The translations under genes were made by a program, and so were the position numbers. Below, one piece after another: positions 1-8,831 of a DNA stretch of 64,000 nucleotides. Numbering within the stretch: the first letter of the stretch is position 1; the number at the start of each line of letters is the position of its first letter. The stretch covers positions 1,399,792 through 1,463,791 of the forward strand of contig SMNZ01000001.1 of assembly GCA_004353515.1 (NCBI GenBank). The letters run 5' to 3'. This stretch comes from Alteromonadaceae bacterium M269 (lineage in GTDB: Bacteria; Pseudomonadota; Gammaproteobacteria; Enterobacterales; Alteromonadaceae). Under the pieces are notes generated by a model that saw only the letters and a program-made list of their open reading frames with translations, was not told where the DNA came from and searched no databases.

Positions 1-1
1 A

Positions 2-1003
2 AAGCGCTTTATCTTTGTTGTTTCGGATACAGGACCAGGTATTAACGAAGAGCAACAAGCTAAATTATTCAATGCCTTTACCCAAGCGGATCAAGCAACC
101 ACTAGAAAGTTTGGTGGCACGGGTTTAGGTCTTTATATTTCTAAAGAACTCGCACAGTTGATGGGCGGACATATCAAGGTTACCAGCCAAGTAGGAATAG
201 GAACTCAATTTGCGGTGTATTTACCTTGGGTTACTGCCAACAACAGTGAATTTATCCATAACGAGATCGAAGCCGAGCAAGTGCTCGAAAGGAATGTACA
301 ACAGAGCCTAGAAATACCTTTCCTAGACGCTCATATTCTTTGTGCTGACGATAATGAGGACAATAGGCGCTTAGTGTCTTATCTGGTGCAGAAAACTGGT
401 GCAAGACTAACGCTCGCAGAGGATGGCGCTAAAGCACTGACTTTAGCAAACAATGAGTCATTCGACCTGATTCTAATGGATATGCAAATGCCTGTTATGG
501 ATGGTGTTGAGGCAACAGCTGGTTTAAAAAGCGCCGGATATAACAAACCTATCGTCATGCTAACGGCAAACAACGACGCCCTTAGCCAAAAACAAATTGC
601 AGAGTGTGGAGCCGATGGGCACTTTACAAAACCCATAGACACCCAACGCTTCTACGATATGTTAAGCCGTCACCTGAAACCGAAAAACGAAGAGAAAGAG
701 GAACCAAAAGCTTCATCGGCTTTTGAAGAACTCATTGCCAGTTACGCTAGTCGACTGCCTCAAAAGCTCGCCGATTTAAATGAAGCTTTTGAACAACAGA
801 ATTGGGCTGAGTTTAAACAGCAAATCCACAAACTAAAAGGCTCTGCTGGTAGCTACGGCTTTACGCTGCTGAGTGAAATCGCAGAAGAAGTCGATATACA
901 GGTCACTGATGAAAATTATCAGAATGCAGGCATTGCTTTTGAGAAATTACAAAAAGCGGTGCAGGATATCTCTAAACCTGAGTTGTACGTTATTAACTCT
1001 TAG
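2..1003 (+). CDS. Hybrid sensor histidine kinase C-terminal part (HATPase-REC-HPt), 5' truncated
   Basis: The reading frame is open from base 2, so the gene begins before the window; about 333 codons are visible. The first residues are the end of a HATPase_c domain, with the G1 box DTGPG (visible residues 9-13) and G2 box GGTGLGL (38-44) that bind ATP. A receiver domain follows, with an acidic pair (ADDNED) and phospho-acceptor Asp at visible residue 160 (LMDMQMP). The C-terminus is an HPt domain with phospho-His 276 in IHKLKGSAGS. The order kinase-receiver-HPt is that of BarA/ArcB-like phosphorelay kinases, which pass phosphate from His to Asp to His and then to a separate regulator. The input domain and the kinase H-box lie outside the window, so the signal and the output regulator cannot be named. 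Confidence 0.93.
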   Translation, partial: KRFIFVVSDTGPGINEEQQAKLFNAFTQADQATTRKFGGTGLGLYISKELAQLMGGHIKVTSQVGIGTQFAVYLPWVTANNSEFIHNEIEAEQVLERNVQQSLEIPFLDAHILCADDNEDNRRLVSYLVQKTGARLTLAEDGAKALTLANNESFDLILMDMQMPVMDGVEATAGLKSAGYNKPIVMLTANNDALSQKQIAECGADGHFTKPIDTQRFYDMLSRHLKPKNEEKEEPKASSAFEELIASYASRLPQKLADLNEAFEQQNWAEFKQQIHKLKGSAGSYGFTLLSEIAEEVDIQVTDENYQNAGIAFEKLQKAVQDISKPELYVINS

Positions 1004-1028
1004 CGCCTGTTTTCTAGTTACATAGCCT

Positions 1029-1604
1029 ATGCAAAAAAGCACAATACAAATGATAAAAGCCGCCTCATTCGAAGCAGCTTTTGTCGTATTCGGTGTACTC
1101 TTAGCGTTAGCGGCTAATGAATGGCGTAATAAAATTGCTGAAGACAAAGCGTCTGCAAGAGCTCTTCAATCTACTTACAGAGAACTTAGTGACAACCAAA
1201 AGCTCGTTGAAGCTTCGTATCAATATCATCAAGGAACATCACGCGTTTTATATACGTTGAATGGAAAGGCCGATGTGAAAATGTTCTCGAAAGGCTTTGT
1301 TTTTCCGGCCAGGGTTACATCCAATGCTTGGTTAACAGCCTCAGAAACTGGTGCACTTAAAAATGCGTCTTATGAGAAAGTACTCACGCTAGCTAACGTC
1401 TACAGTGCGCAGAAGAGCTACGAAAGCCAGTCATCCACGATTGGCGGTCTTATCTATGAGAAACTATTCCAAGGGGGCACGGATTCAATCATCAATTCTC
1501 CCTCTCAATTAGCAACTATCATCGCAACAATGTCTTATCGAGAGAGAGAATTATTAGCGCTTTACGAAAAGGTTCTTGAGGCAATCTACCAACAACGAAC
1601 TTAG
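1029..1604 (+). CDS. Hypothetical protein with one N-terminal membrane segment
   Basis: A 191-residue protein of unknown function. Residues 8-27 form one hydrophobic segment (around FEAAFVVFGVLLALAANEW), followed directly by a charged, predominantly helical region, so it is probably a bitopic inner-membrane protein with its bulk on one side. It starts 25 bases after the hybrid kinase stop on the same strand and may be co-transcribed with it, which would make it a candidate accessory protein. The segment ending in ALAANEW resembles the N-terminus of a loose group of one-TM proteins (DUF6090-like in other phyla), but I would not assign it to a family. No catalytic motif is visible. Confidence 0.7.
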   Translation: MQKSTIQMIKAASFEAAFVVFGVLLALAANEWRNKIAEDKASARALQSTYRELSDNQKLVEASYQYHQGTSRVLYTLNGKADVKMFSKGFVFPARVTSNAWLTASETGALKNASYEKVLTLANVYSAQKSYESQSSTIGGLIYEKLFQGGTDSIINSPSQLATIIATMSYRERELLALYEKVLEAIYQQRT

Positions 1605-1638
1605 CTCAACACCTGAAAAGGCAAATTAAGTATTTAGG

Positions 1639-3375
1639 CTATTGCTCGTTAACGAACTGCTTAATTTGATTTTCAAGCAACTCCATAGGCAACGCACCAT
1701 TTTGCAAAATCGCATCATGGAATTCACGTATATCAAAATCTGCACCTAAGCTTTTCTCAGCAAATCGTCTGAACTCCCACATCTTGAGCTCTCCCAATTT
1801 GTAGCTTAATGCCTGCCCTGGCCAGGAAATATAGCGATCTACTTCCGCTCTAACATTAGCTAGAGACAATGATGTATTGTTAGCTAAGAAATCAATACCT
1901 TCCTGACGCGTCCAACCTTTAGCATGAATGCCTGTATCGATAACTAATCGACAAGCCCGCCACATCTCATAACTCAAACGCCCAAAATGCTCATAAGGGG
2001 TCTGATACACATCCATTTCTATACCGAGCTTCTCTGAATACAAACCCCATCCTTCACCAAACGCACTGAGATATAAGCGTTGCCTAAACTTCGGAACGTT
2101 CTCTAACTCTTGAGACATCGCATTCTGGTGATGATGCCCAGGTACAGACTCATGCAGCGTTAGTGCGACAAGCTCGTATAAGGGACGCTGATCTAGCTGA
2201 TAGGTGTTAACAACATAAGTACCGCCTTTGCTTCCTCCTGATGTCGCAGGCCAATACGCAGCTGTCGTGTAGTTGGGTGCTATCTCACTCGGTACAGGCT
2301 CAATACCATAAGGTAAACGTGGCAAGGTACCGAAGAAACCCGGCATACGATGATCAATACGTTTAGCTATGTAAGAAGCGTGTTTGAGTAAATCAACTTC
2401 AGTTTTCGCATAAAAAGATGGCTCAGTTCTTAAATAATGGACAAAGTCATCGAAGCTACCTTCAAATTCCAACTCATCTATCAACTCTTGCATTTCACGC
2501 TTGATCCTAGCGACTTCAGACAGTCCAACTTCATGGATCTCTTCAGCAGTTTTATCTGTTGACGTGACATATCGCTTTATTTGATGCGCATAGTAATTTT
2601 TGCCGTTAGACATTTGATAAGCACCGAACGATTCACGAGTCTGTGGCAAGTATTCTTCTTTTAAAAATTGATATAGGTTTTCAAATGCTCCGTTCGCATA
2701 AGATGAAATCGCTTCCTCAGCTTTCTTTCTCAGCTCCTCTTGTCGCTTCTGAGATATACCAGCAGGAAACTTATTGAGAGGTCCATACAAGGCGCTATTT
2801 TTAGGATCGTCATAGATTTGCGCTTTGGCAACAGGAATAACACCTTCAATTACAATCTTAGGCTGAGTGAAGCCACTTTTAAGTCCCGAGCGCATATTAT
2901 CGATATTTTGCTCGAAATATTTAGGCAACTTGGTAATACGTTCAATATAGGCGACATAGTCACTTTCATTATTGAAAGCTGCATTGGACATAGTTCGAAT
3001 AGAGCCAGTAAAAAAACTTGAGAATGTAGTCAGCGGCACGCGATAAGTACCGAGTTCAAATTCGCCAATTTGTTCTTCAATCAACCAACGCAGCAAGTCA
3101 TAGTTAACTTGATCTAAAGCGTTTAATTGGCTTCGGTCTATCTCATTTAATTGCTCTAAAAACCCTTTATTCTGCTCATACAGTCTTTTCTGAGCTGGCA
3201 GGCTGACATCCGGTAGAAGATGGTTGTAACGTTTATCTCCACGCTGTGTGGCAGCTAACGGGTTTGACTTGAGCATATGCTGCCAGTGCGCTTCAATAAA
3301 TTCATGAAACGAGTCTTCTGTGGGGTTAGCGTTACAAATAAAGGGAAGTAGAAGCAATATTAATAGCTTGCGCAT
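1639..3375 (-). CDS. DUF885 family secreted metallohydrolase-like protein
   Basis: About 578 residues from the ATG at 3375. That start is preferred over the longer frame reaching 3474 because it is preceded by an AGGA-type ribosome site and opens with a typical signal peptide (MRKLLILLLLPFICNA). The family hallmark HESVPGHHH, an HExxH-like metal site, lies at residues 408-416, and a conserved region around AFGEGWGLYSEKLG follows. DUF885 proteins are periplasmic or secreted and are generally considered metallopeptidase-like, but the substrate is usually unknown. The long uncharged-to-acidic N-terminal half is typical of the family and the length is normal. The gene stands alone, tail-to-tail with the gene at 1029-1604. 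Confidence 0.88.
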   Translation of the reverse strand: MRKLLILLLLPFICNANPTEDSFHEFIEAHWQHMLKSNPLAATQRGDKRYNHLLPDVSLPAQKRLYEQNKGFLEQLNEIDRSQLNALDQVNYDLLRWLIEEQIGEFELGTYRVPLTTFSSFFTGSIRTMSNAAFNNESDYVAYIERITKLPKYFEQNIDNMRSGLKSGFTQPKIVIEGVIPVAKAQIYDDPKNSALYGPLNKFPAGISQKRQEELRKKAEEAISSYANGAFENLYQFLKEEYLPQTRESFGAYQMSNGKNYYAHQIKRYVTSTDKTAEEIHEVGLSEVARIKREMQELIDELEFEGSFDDFVHYLRTEPSFYAKTEVDLLKHASYIAKRIDHRMPGFFGTLPRLPYGIEPVPSEIAPNYTTAAYWPATSGGSKGGTYVVNTYQLDQRPLYELVALTLHESVPGHHHQNAMSQELENVPKFRQRLYLSAFGEGWGLYSEKLGIEMDVYQTPYEHFGRLSYEMWRACRLVIDTGIHAKGWTRQEGIDFLANNTSLSLANVRAEVDRYISWPGQALSYKLGELKMWEFRRFAEKSLGADFDIREFHDAILQNGALPMELLENQIKQFVNEQ

Positions 3376-3601
3376 ATTTTCATCCTGGACCTGGGTTCGT
3401 ACCACATGACTCTTAATTCTATGGTCTGTGGCTAACTGCCTGCTTATACAGGTTCTATTAAAGTAATCATACAATTAAGCTGAATATACTATCCCAAAAA
3501 ACTTACCTTAGCTGCACAGATAACGAACTTTTGTTTTGCTATGTGGTTCATGACCGTTACGCCCCTTTTAAGCCAGTTATTCAGTTTAGTTTCAAATACA
3601 A

Positions 3602-3625
3602 AAAAGCCGCTGTATAGCGGCTTTT
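3602..3625 (-). terminator. Rho-independent terminator of the SulP gene
   Basis: Perfect 10-bp inverted repeat AAAAGCCGCT / AGCGGCTTTT with a 4-base loop (3612-3615). Read on the minus strand it runs into a T-rich tail. It lies 34 bases past the SulP stop codon. Confidence 0.85.
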
Positions 3626-3658
3626 CATCAGTGCAGTCTATGACTTACAACATAAGAA

Positions 3659-5320
3659 TTAGGCAGGTTGCGGCTGCACCAAGCTAACCTGCTCACCTTT
3701 TTTTGCTTTAGCGTCCGCCTGCGATATGACATCAGCGGCAGATTTCAATGCGTCAAGGCGCGTAGTAAAGATAGATGAATCGTCATAATGTTCATCAACA
3801 CCTAAACCAGTAAGCACACTTTCAACGTCAGAACTTAAGCCCGACACATAGAGCAGCTTACCGCTAGCTTTCGCATCAACGGCAATTGTTTCTACAGCAC
3901 GTGCCGCCGATACATCCATAAAGGGAACACGTTCGAAGTCAAGAATAAGAACTTGTGCGCTGTCTTTCACTTTTTCTCTAACGTGGTGCCCTACATCAGC
4001 AGCAGCACCAAAGCTTAAAGGACCACCAAAGTCAAATACTCTAACCTGACCATGGGCTTGTTCTAATAACGCATGCTCTTCAGGATCATCTAAATGGTCA
4101 GGCATATTTTTAAGCTTATCTAACTGAACTTGCGCAACTTGCTTAACATAAGCAATAGCCGCTAGTACAACACCGACACCAACAGCTTGAATCAGGTCAA
4201 CAAAAACTGTCATAGCGACAACGATAGCCATAAGAATCAAGTCAAAACGAGGACCTTTATGAGCTTTTCTGATATAGCTCCAATCAATGATATCAGCACC
4301 AGCTTTAACCAAAATACCAGCTAATACAGCATGTGGAATATAAGACGCCAAGCTACCTAGGCCAAGTACGATAGCTAATAACAATAGTGCGTGGACCATA
4401 CCAGATATTTGACCACGGCCACCGGTACGGATGTTTACGAAAGTACGCATCGTTGCGCCAGCACCTGCGATACCGCCAATAAAGCCAGCAAATGCATTAC
4501 CAATACCTTGACCTACTAGTTCTTTATTACTGTTATGACGTGTACGTGTCATGTTATCAGCAACGAGTGAAGTCAAAAGACTGTCGATAGCACCAAGTAC
4601 AGCTAAGATAATTGCAGCTTCAAGAACAAGAGCGAAGCTGTCACCAGTAAATACAGGCATTACCAATTCAGGTAATCCAGTTGGGATATCACCTAAAATA
4701 GGAACGTTACCTACAATCAAGCTCGCAAACGTACCAATTAACAAGGCAGCTAACGTACCTGGAACATACTTACCCCAGCTAGGTGGCCATTTATAAGCAA
4801 TGATCAATGTACCTATGCCTAAGGCTAGCGTATAAGGGTTAATCGCTGATACAGCTGCAGGAATATCACCAATCGCATCTAGCGTATTACTTGGAGATGG
4901 ATGCCCCATAAGTACGATAACCTGAAGGCTGATAATGATGATACCGATACCACTCATAAAGCCAGAAATAACTGGATAAGGAACTAGACGGATATAATCG
5001 CCAAGCCCCAAGAATCCCATTGCTATTTGGATAGCACCTGCCAGCATAACGGCAGTAAAAATTAATGCAGGGTTGCCAGTTAAGCTTGCGAATAAACCAG
5101 CTAATACAACAACCATTGGGCCTGTTGGGCCTGAAATTTGAGAAGGAGTGCCACCGAAAAGTGCCGCAAAGAAGCCAACTGCGATAGCACCATACATACC
5201 GGCTATCGGACCTAACCCAGAAGCAACACCAAATGCCAATGCTAGAGGTAGTGCAACAATACCGGCCGTAATACCACCAGTAATATCACCTCTAAGATTC
5301 GAGGTATCAATTTTAATCAT
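3659..5320 (-). CDS. SulP family inorganic anion transporter with STAS domain
   Basis: 553 residues, the normal length of a bacterial SulP permease. The N-terminal 400 residues are strongly hydrophobic with about 12-14 membrane segments and begin with the family signature GIVALPLALAFGVASG (about residues 19-34). The C-terminal 110 residues form a cytoplasmic STAS domain. SulP members carry bicarbonate (BicA type), sulfate or other anions; sequence alone does not fix the substrate here. A carbonic-anhydrase-like gene and a LysR gene next door argue for bicarbonate uptake by inference. The ATG at 5320 has an AGGA ribosome site eight bases upstream. It is transcribed divergently from the LysR gene and ends at a strong terminator. 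Confidence 0.93.
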   Translation of the reverse strand: MIKIDTSNLRGDITGGITAGIVALPLALAFGVASGLGPIAGMYGAIAVGFFAALFGGTPSQISGPTGPMVVVLAGLFASLTGNPALIFTAVMLAGAIQIAMGFLGLGDYIRLVPYPVISGFMSGIGIIIISLQVIVLMGHPSPSNTLDAIGDIPAAVSAINPYTLALGIGTLIIAYKWPPSWGKYVPGTLAALLIGTFASLIVGNVPILGDIPTGLPELVMPVFTGDSFALVLEAAIILAVLGAIDSLLTSLVADNMTRTRHNSNKELVGQGIGNAFAGFIGGIAGAGATMRTFVNIRTGGRGQISGMVHALLLLAIVLGLGSLASYIPHAVLAGILVKAGADIIDWSYIRKAHKGPRFDLILMAIVVAMTVFVDLIQAVGVGVVLAAIAYVKQVAQVQLDKLKNMPDHLDDPEEHALLEQAHGQVRVFDFGGPLSFGAAADVGHHVREKVKDSAQVLILDFERVPFMDVSAARAVETIAVDAKASGKLLYVSGLSSDVESVLTGLGVDEHYDDSSIFTTRLDALKSAADVISQADAKAKKGEQVSLVQPQPA

Positions 5321-5404
5321 ATCTATATCCTATACAGAAACAGCGAAACACCTTGCTCTTCCTTGATTAGCCGAGTGCTTTTTATTTATTCCAACCACTA
5401 TGGC

Positions 5405-5456
5405 TTGATAGTCATATAGAAAGATATATAATTTGGTGATAGCTTTTATCTATCAA
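5405..5456. promoter_or_regulatory. TTGATAG elements in the SulP/LysR divergent region
   Basis: TTGATAG occurs at 5405-5411 on the plus strand and again inverted (CTATCAA) at 5450-5456, in the space between the divergent SulP and LysR genes or just inside the longest LysR frame. The same element recurs ahead of the carbonic-anhydrase-like gene at 6490-6496. Placement and repetition suggest a LysR-type binding site; this is inference. Confidence 0.4.
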
Positions 5457-6419
5457 AATACTAATGTAAACCAAAGGATACAAATTATCAAAAATAAGCC
5501 CACTATCAAACAGCTTATTTACTTTGAAGCTGTTGCTTCAACGTTAAATTTCCGTCAGGCGGCGCAGAGTCTTGGTATTACTCAGCCAACACTAACTTTG
5601 CAGATTAACAGTTTAGAGCAGCAGATAGGGTTTCAGTTATTTGAGCGCTCACGTTCAGGCACATTGTTGTCAGTGCAAGGTCGCGAACTATTGCCTTTAG
5701 CTAAGAAGATATTGGAAGCAAACGATGCATTTTTAGATACCGCAGATTGGATCAAAAATGGCCCAGTAACAACATTCAAAATGGGTGTACCACCAACGCT
5801 TGGTCCCTACTTGTTACCTTCTGTCCTTCCTGAATTGCATAAGCAGTATGATGAGCTAAAACTTTACGTAAGAGAAGCACCACCAAAGCTTTTACAACAA
5901 CAGTTATTGGACGGAGAGTTTGATTTAATCCTCTCGCCCTTACCCGCTGCATCAAGCGAGTTAGCTATACAGCCTCTATTCATTGAGCCAATAAAATTTG
6001 TTGTTCCTGCGGATCACAAATTAGCGTCAAGCGGTGATGTGTCTGCCTCTCAGATAGCCGGCGAGAACGTGTTGACTTTGGAAGAACAACATTATCTCCA
6101 TAGGCAAGTTCAGGATATTTGTCAGCAGTTTGGTGCGAACTTGATGCGCGATTTTGAAGGTACAAGCCTAGATACCCTAAGACAAATGATTGTGATGGGA
6201 CTAGGTGTCGCCTTTCTACCAGGGCTTTATATTCATTCAGAAATGCACCGGCCTGAAGCCCTGCACGTATGCGAGCTGCGGGACATTCCCATTAGTCGAA
6301 AACACGCACTTATCTGGCGTCCTAAGTCACCAAGCCGAGTGTTCTTCAGGGAGTTGGCAAGTCAATTCCGTGAAATTATTAAAGACAGACTAGATAAAGT
6401 TGTCACCGTTATTGAGTAA
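5433..6419 (+). CDS. LysR-family transcriptional regulator
   Basis: Up to 328 residues. The N-terminal winged helix-turn-helix (about residues 24-85) shows the LysR signature with LNFRQAAQSLGITQPTLT and the helix around QQIGFQLFERS. The rest is a periplasmic-binding-protein-like effector domain (about 110-310). The start is unclear: the frame opens with TTG at 5433 or GTG at 5436, neither with a good ribosome site, and no in-frame ATG lies before the HTH. An AAAGGA sequence at 5473-5478 precedes ATT/ATC codons that would give the usual short N-terminus. It is divergent from the SulP gene and upstream of the carbonic-anhydrase-like gene, so it probably regulates both, as CbbR/CmpR-type LysR proteins do in carbon-uptake loci. 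Confidence 0.9.
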   Translation: MVIAFIYQNTNVNQRIQIIKNKPTIKQLIYFEAVASTLNFRQAAQSLGITQPTLTLQINSLEQQIGFQLFERSRSGTLLSVQGRELLPLAKKILEANDAFLDTADWIKNGPVTTFKMGVPPTLGPYLLPSVLPELHKQYDELKLYVREAPPKLLQQQLLDGEFDLILSPLPAASSELAIQPLFIEPIKFVVPADHKLASSGDVSASQIAGENVLTLEEQHYLHRQVQDICQQFGANLMRDFEGTSLDTLRQMIVMGLGVAFLPGLYIHSEMHRPEALHVCELRDIPISRKHALIWRPKSPSRVFFRELASQFREIIKDRLDKVVTVIE

Positions 6420-6489
6420 ACCACTCACTACTCAACTTGTAACATTTCTCACTTGAAAAGATTGACAAAAAAGTTACAAACTATGACCC

Positions 6490-6504
6490 TTGATAGATCT
6501 ATTG
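6490..6504 (+). promoter_or_regulatory. Putative LysR-type site upstream of the carbonic-anhydrase-like gene
   Basis: TTGATAG (6490-6496) overlaps the perfect palindrome ATAGATCTAT (6493-6502), about 70 bases before the ATG. The preceding CTTGATAG matches the copy at 5404-5411. A TTGACA box lies at 6462-6467, but no well-spaced -10 box was found. Confidence 0.35.
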
Positions 6505-6566
6505 TTAACAAAAACGCGTAATGCGATAGAATGAACTTATCAACATAGCTAATAGAGGGGATATTT

Positions 6567-7046
6567 ATGAGCTCATCAATAACAGAACAAGAATTAACAG
6601 AAGCGCGCAAAATATGGGGTGATGCCCTTGTTGCCATTTCCACAGCATACGACGAGCAAGGTCTTGATGCGGCAACAGAATTGGCTAACGGCGCACTTGA
6701 CGCAGCCTATGGTTACAACCTAGGCCCAGTTCTTTTCAAGCCAACACTAGCAAGCGGTGAAAAGACATTCCGCCCTACACGCGAAGGCGCTCTGTCTTAC
6801 TTCGTAGGTCACAATGATCAATACCCACTAGACGGTGGTTTCGGTCTTAAGAGCTGGCGCTCAGTTGTATCAGAGACATCTGCTAGCTTTATCAACGGTG
6901 ACGTTGCAATGTGGATGGGATGGGTTACTTTTACCGATAAAGATGGCAACGTAACTAAAGTCGATAAGAGCTGGGGTTACAAGAAGGACGAAGAAGGTAC
7001 ATTACGTATCGTTCTACACCACTCTTCACTTCCTTTTCAGCCTTAA
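6567..7046 (+). CDS. COG4337-type protein, probable iota-class carbonic anhydrase
   Basis: 159 residues, cytosolic, no signal peptide, with GGGG/AGAGG-rich ribosome site just before the ATG. The sequence reads as the conserved COG4337 family, a SnoaL/NTF2-like cone fold: segments ARKIWGDALVAIS (14-26), GYNLGPVLFKPT and the C-terminal HHSSLPF. The HHSS motif is the signature of iota carbonic anhydrases, some of which hydrate CO2 without a metal cofactor. Databases often call this family phosphoribosyl-AMP cyclohydrolase, which is not supported here: the Cys and metal motifs of HisI are absent. It sits beside a SulP transporter and a LysR gene, as expected for a dissolved-inorganic-carbon module. 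The function is family knowledge plus context, not proven for this protein. Confidence 0.75.
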   Translation: MSSSITEQELTEARKIWGDALVAISTAYDEQGLDAATELANGALDAAYGYNLGPVLFKPTLASGEKTFRPTREGALSYFVGHNDQYPLDGGFGLKSWRSVVSETSASFINGDVAMWMGWVTFTDKDGNVTKVDKSWGYKKDEEGTLRIVLHHSSLPFQP

Positions 7047-7067
7047 TAATCAGTGAATTTTTATGGC

Positions 7068-7097
7068 AAAACCCGATCAATATGATCGGGTTTTATT
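7068..7097 (+). terminator. Terminator after the carbonic-anhydrase-like gene
   Basis: Perfect 12-bp inverted repeat AAAACCCGATCA / TGATCGGGTTTT with a 3-base loop, followed by more T. It starts 22 bases after the stop codon and shows the upstream gene is a monocistronic unit or the last of one. Confidence 0.9.
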
Positions 7098-7314
7098 TAT
7101 CCTCAACTAAACCCATCAAGTTTCAAATTACGCTGTGTTGAACAACCTGACTAGGCGTTATCTATTTTACTTAAGAGCAATTTTCCATCAACAAATAACG
7201 CACGAAACATTAGCAAACTGTAAACTTATCTTGAACAGCTCGCAGCCCAAACCTAACTTTTTCATCACGGCTGACATATAAGGTAACAATTCACCTTATA
7301 CGCCAACTTTGAAA

Positions 7315-8172
7315 TTAACGTCTATGACTTTGACGTTGCTTGAGCTTATGTTTTTTCACAGAACGACGCATACGACTGATGCGCACATGATCAAGCTTAT
7401 TTTTTCTTTCATTCACTAAGGTTTGAGTTTCGGGAGGCAACCCAACTGATTTACGCAACAGATTTAACTCAGGTAACTCAAGTTCAACCCAACCACCTTG
7501 AGGAAGACGTTTCTGCAGTTCAATTTCACCGTAGCGCAGCCTAATTAAACGACTAACTTGCAAATCCTGAGATTCCCACATACGTCGTACTTCACGATTA
7601 CGTCCTTCAGAGAGCGTCACATCAAACCATTGATTTATCGCTTCCTCATCAGCAGCACGACGCACAACTTTGGTAAATTTAGCCAAACCATCTTCGAGTT
7701 GAACACCTTTCGTTAATTTAGCTAAGACATCATTATCAACTTCTCCAAATACGCGAACGGCGTACTCGCGCTCAATTTCGTGCTTAGGGTGCATCATCCT
7801 ATTAGCCAGTTCGCCATCATTGGTGAATAAAAGCAAACCACTGGTATTAATATCTAATCGCCCTACCGCTATCCAACGTCCTGGTGTAATAGCAGGGAGT
7901 CGGTCAAAGACAGTTCGTCGTCCTTCCGGATCACTTCGTGTACACAACTCACCTTCTGGCTTGTTGTACATGAGAACACGGCAAACTGCTTTTTGTTGTT
8001 CTCTGGCAACACTTCTACCATCAACGAGGATCTTATCACTCAATTCAACACGTTCTCCTAGTTGAGCGATCTTCCCATTAACGTTAATTCTTCCTTGTTC
8101 AATCCACTTTTCCATTTCACGGCGTGAACCAAACCCGGCGTTTGCTAATACTTTTTGTAATTTTTCACTCAT
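7315..8172 (-). CDS. rluB: 23S rRNA pseudouridine synthase B
   Basis: 285 residues, close to E. coli RluB. An S4 RNA-binding domain occupies residues 2-60 ([13 protein letters not shown]). The RsuA/RluB catalytic domain carries [17 protein letters not shown] with the catalytic Asp at 107. RluB makes pseudouridine 2605 of 23S rRNA in E. coli. The C-terminal 40 residues are Lys/Arg-rich, as in RluB orthologues. Its ATG overlaps the scpB stop (TAATG), so the two are translationally coupled. RluE/RluF are less likely given the tail and the linkage to scpAB. Confidence 0.93.
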   Translation of the reverse strand: MSEKLQKVLANAGFGSRREMEKWIEQGRINVNGKIAQLGERVELSDKILVDGRSVAREQQKAVCRVLMYNKPEGELCTRSDPEGRRTVFDRLPAITPGRWIAVGRLDINTSGLLLFTNDGELANRMMHPKHEIEREYAVRVFGEVDNDVLAKLTKGVQLEDGLAKFTKVVRRAADEEAINQWFDVTLSEGRNREVRRMWESQDLQVSRLIRLRYGEIELQKRLPQGGWVELELPELNLLRKSVGLPPETQTLVNERKNKLDHVRISRMRRSVKKHKLKQRQSHRR

Positions 8173-8825
8173 TAGTGTAACTGATTCTCTTTCATATCTA
8201 TGGGGTTGGGCAACTCATCAGCAGCGGATGGCGTTTTTTCAGCAGCGGCTTCAAAACTCAACGGCTCATCACTCCTGTCATCTAGTACAGCACTTTCCAA
8301 AGACTCTATAGAAGGTAGCTCCGAAAGGCTGCTTAAGCCAAAATAATTGAGGAATTGTGGTGTGGTCGCATAAAGCGCAGGACGTCCAGGCACTTCTTTG
8401 TGTCCGACAACCTTAACCCACTCTCTTTCAAGCATGGTTTTTACAATGTTGCTACTTACGGCAACACCTCTAACATCTTCAATCTCACCACGAGTAATAG
8501 GCTGTCTATAAGCAATGAGTGCGAGTGTTTCTAACATAGCTCGTGAATATCGTGGCGCGTGCTCTTGCCATAAGCGGCCTAACCAAGGGCTCAAACTATC
8601 ATTTGATTGAAACCGATAACCTGAAGCCACTTTTACCAATTGAACACCCCTGGGGAGATAATCAAGGCGCAGTGATTCGAGTGCTTTGTCCAACCTCTTT
8701 TTACTCACCTTTAAATCGGATAGAACCGTGTCAAACAAACGTTCTTTAGATAAGGGTTTATCGGCAACGAAAATAGCTGCTTCGACAAGCTGTTTTAGTT
8801 GTTCATCCGATATTCTCGCAGCCAT
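8172..8825 (-). CDS. scpB: Segregation and condensation protein B
   Basis: 217 residues. Tandem winged-helix protein of the ScpB family; the segment [20 protein letters not shown] and the following RGVAVSSN are typical. With ScpA and SMC it forms the bacterial condensin that organises newly replicated origins. The last 40 residues after the second winged helix are acidic and of low complexity. It lies six bases after scpA and overlaps rluB by one base, giving an scpA-scpB-rluB unit. There is no smc gene in the window, which is normal. Confidence 0.93.
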   Translation of the reverse strand: MAARISDEQLKQLVEAAIFVADKPLSKERLFDTVLSDLKVSKKRLDKALESLRLDYLPRGVQLVKVASGYRFQSNDSLSPWLGRLWQEHAPRYSRAMLETLALIAYRQPITRGEIEDVRGVAVSSNIVKTMLEREWVKVVGHKEVPGRPALYATTPQFLNYFGLSSLSELPSIESLESAVLDDRSDEPLSFEAAAEKTPSAADELPNPIDMKENQLH

Positions 8826-8831
8826 AACTAC

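Noticed and set aside
6449..6643. 64-codon minus-strand frame at the carbonic-anhydrase-like promoter
   Set aside because: It overlaps the start of the real gene in antisense and has no coding features.
6567..7046. Annotation as phosphoribosyl-AMP cyclohydrolase
   Set aside because: HisI motifs are missing and the gene is not in a his operon; the family name is a database carry-over.
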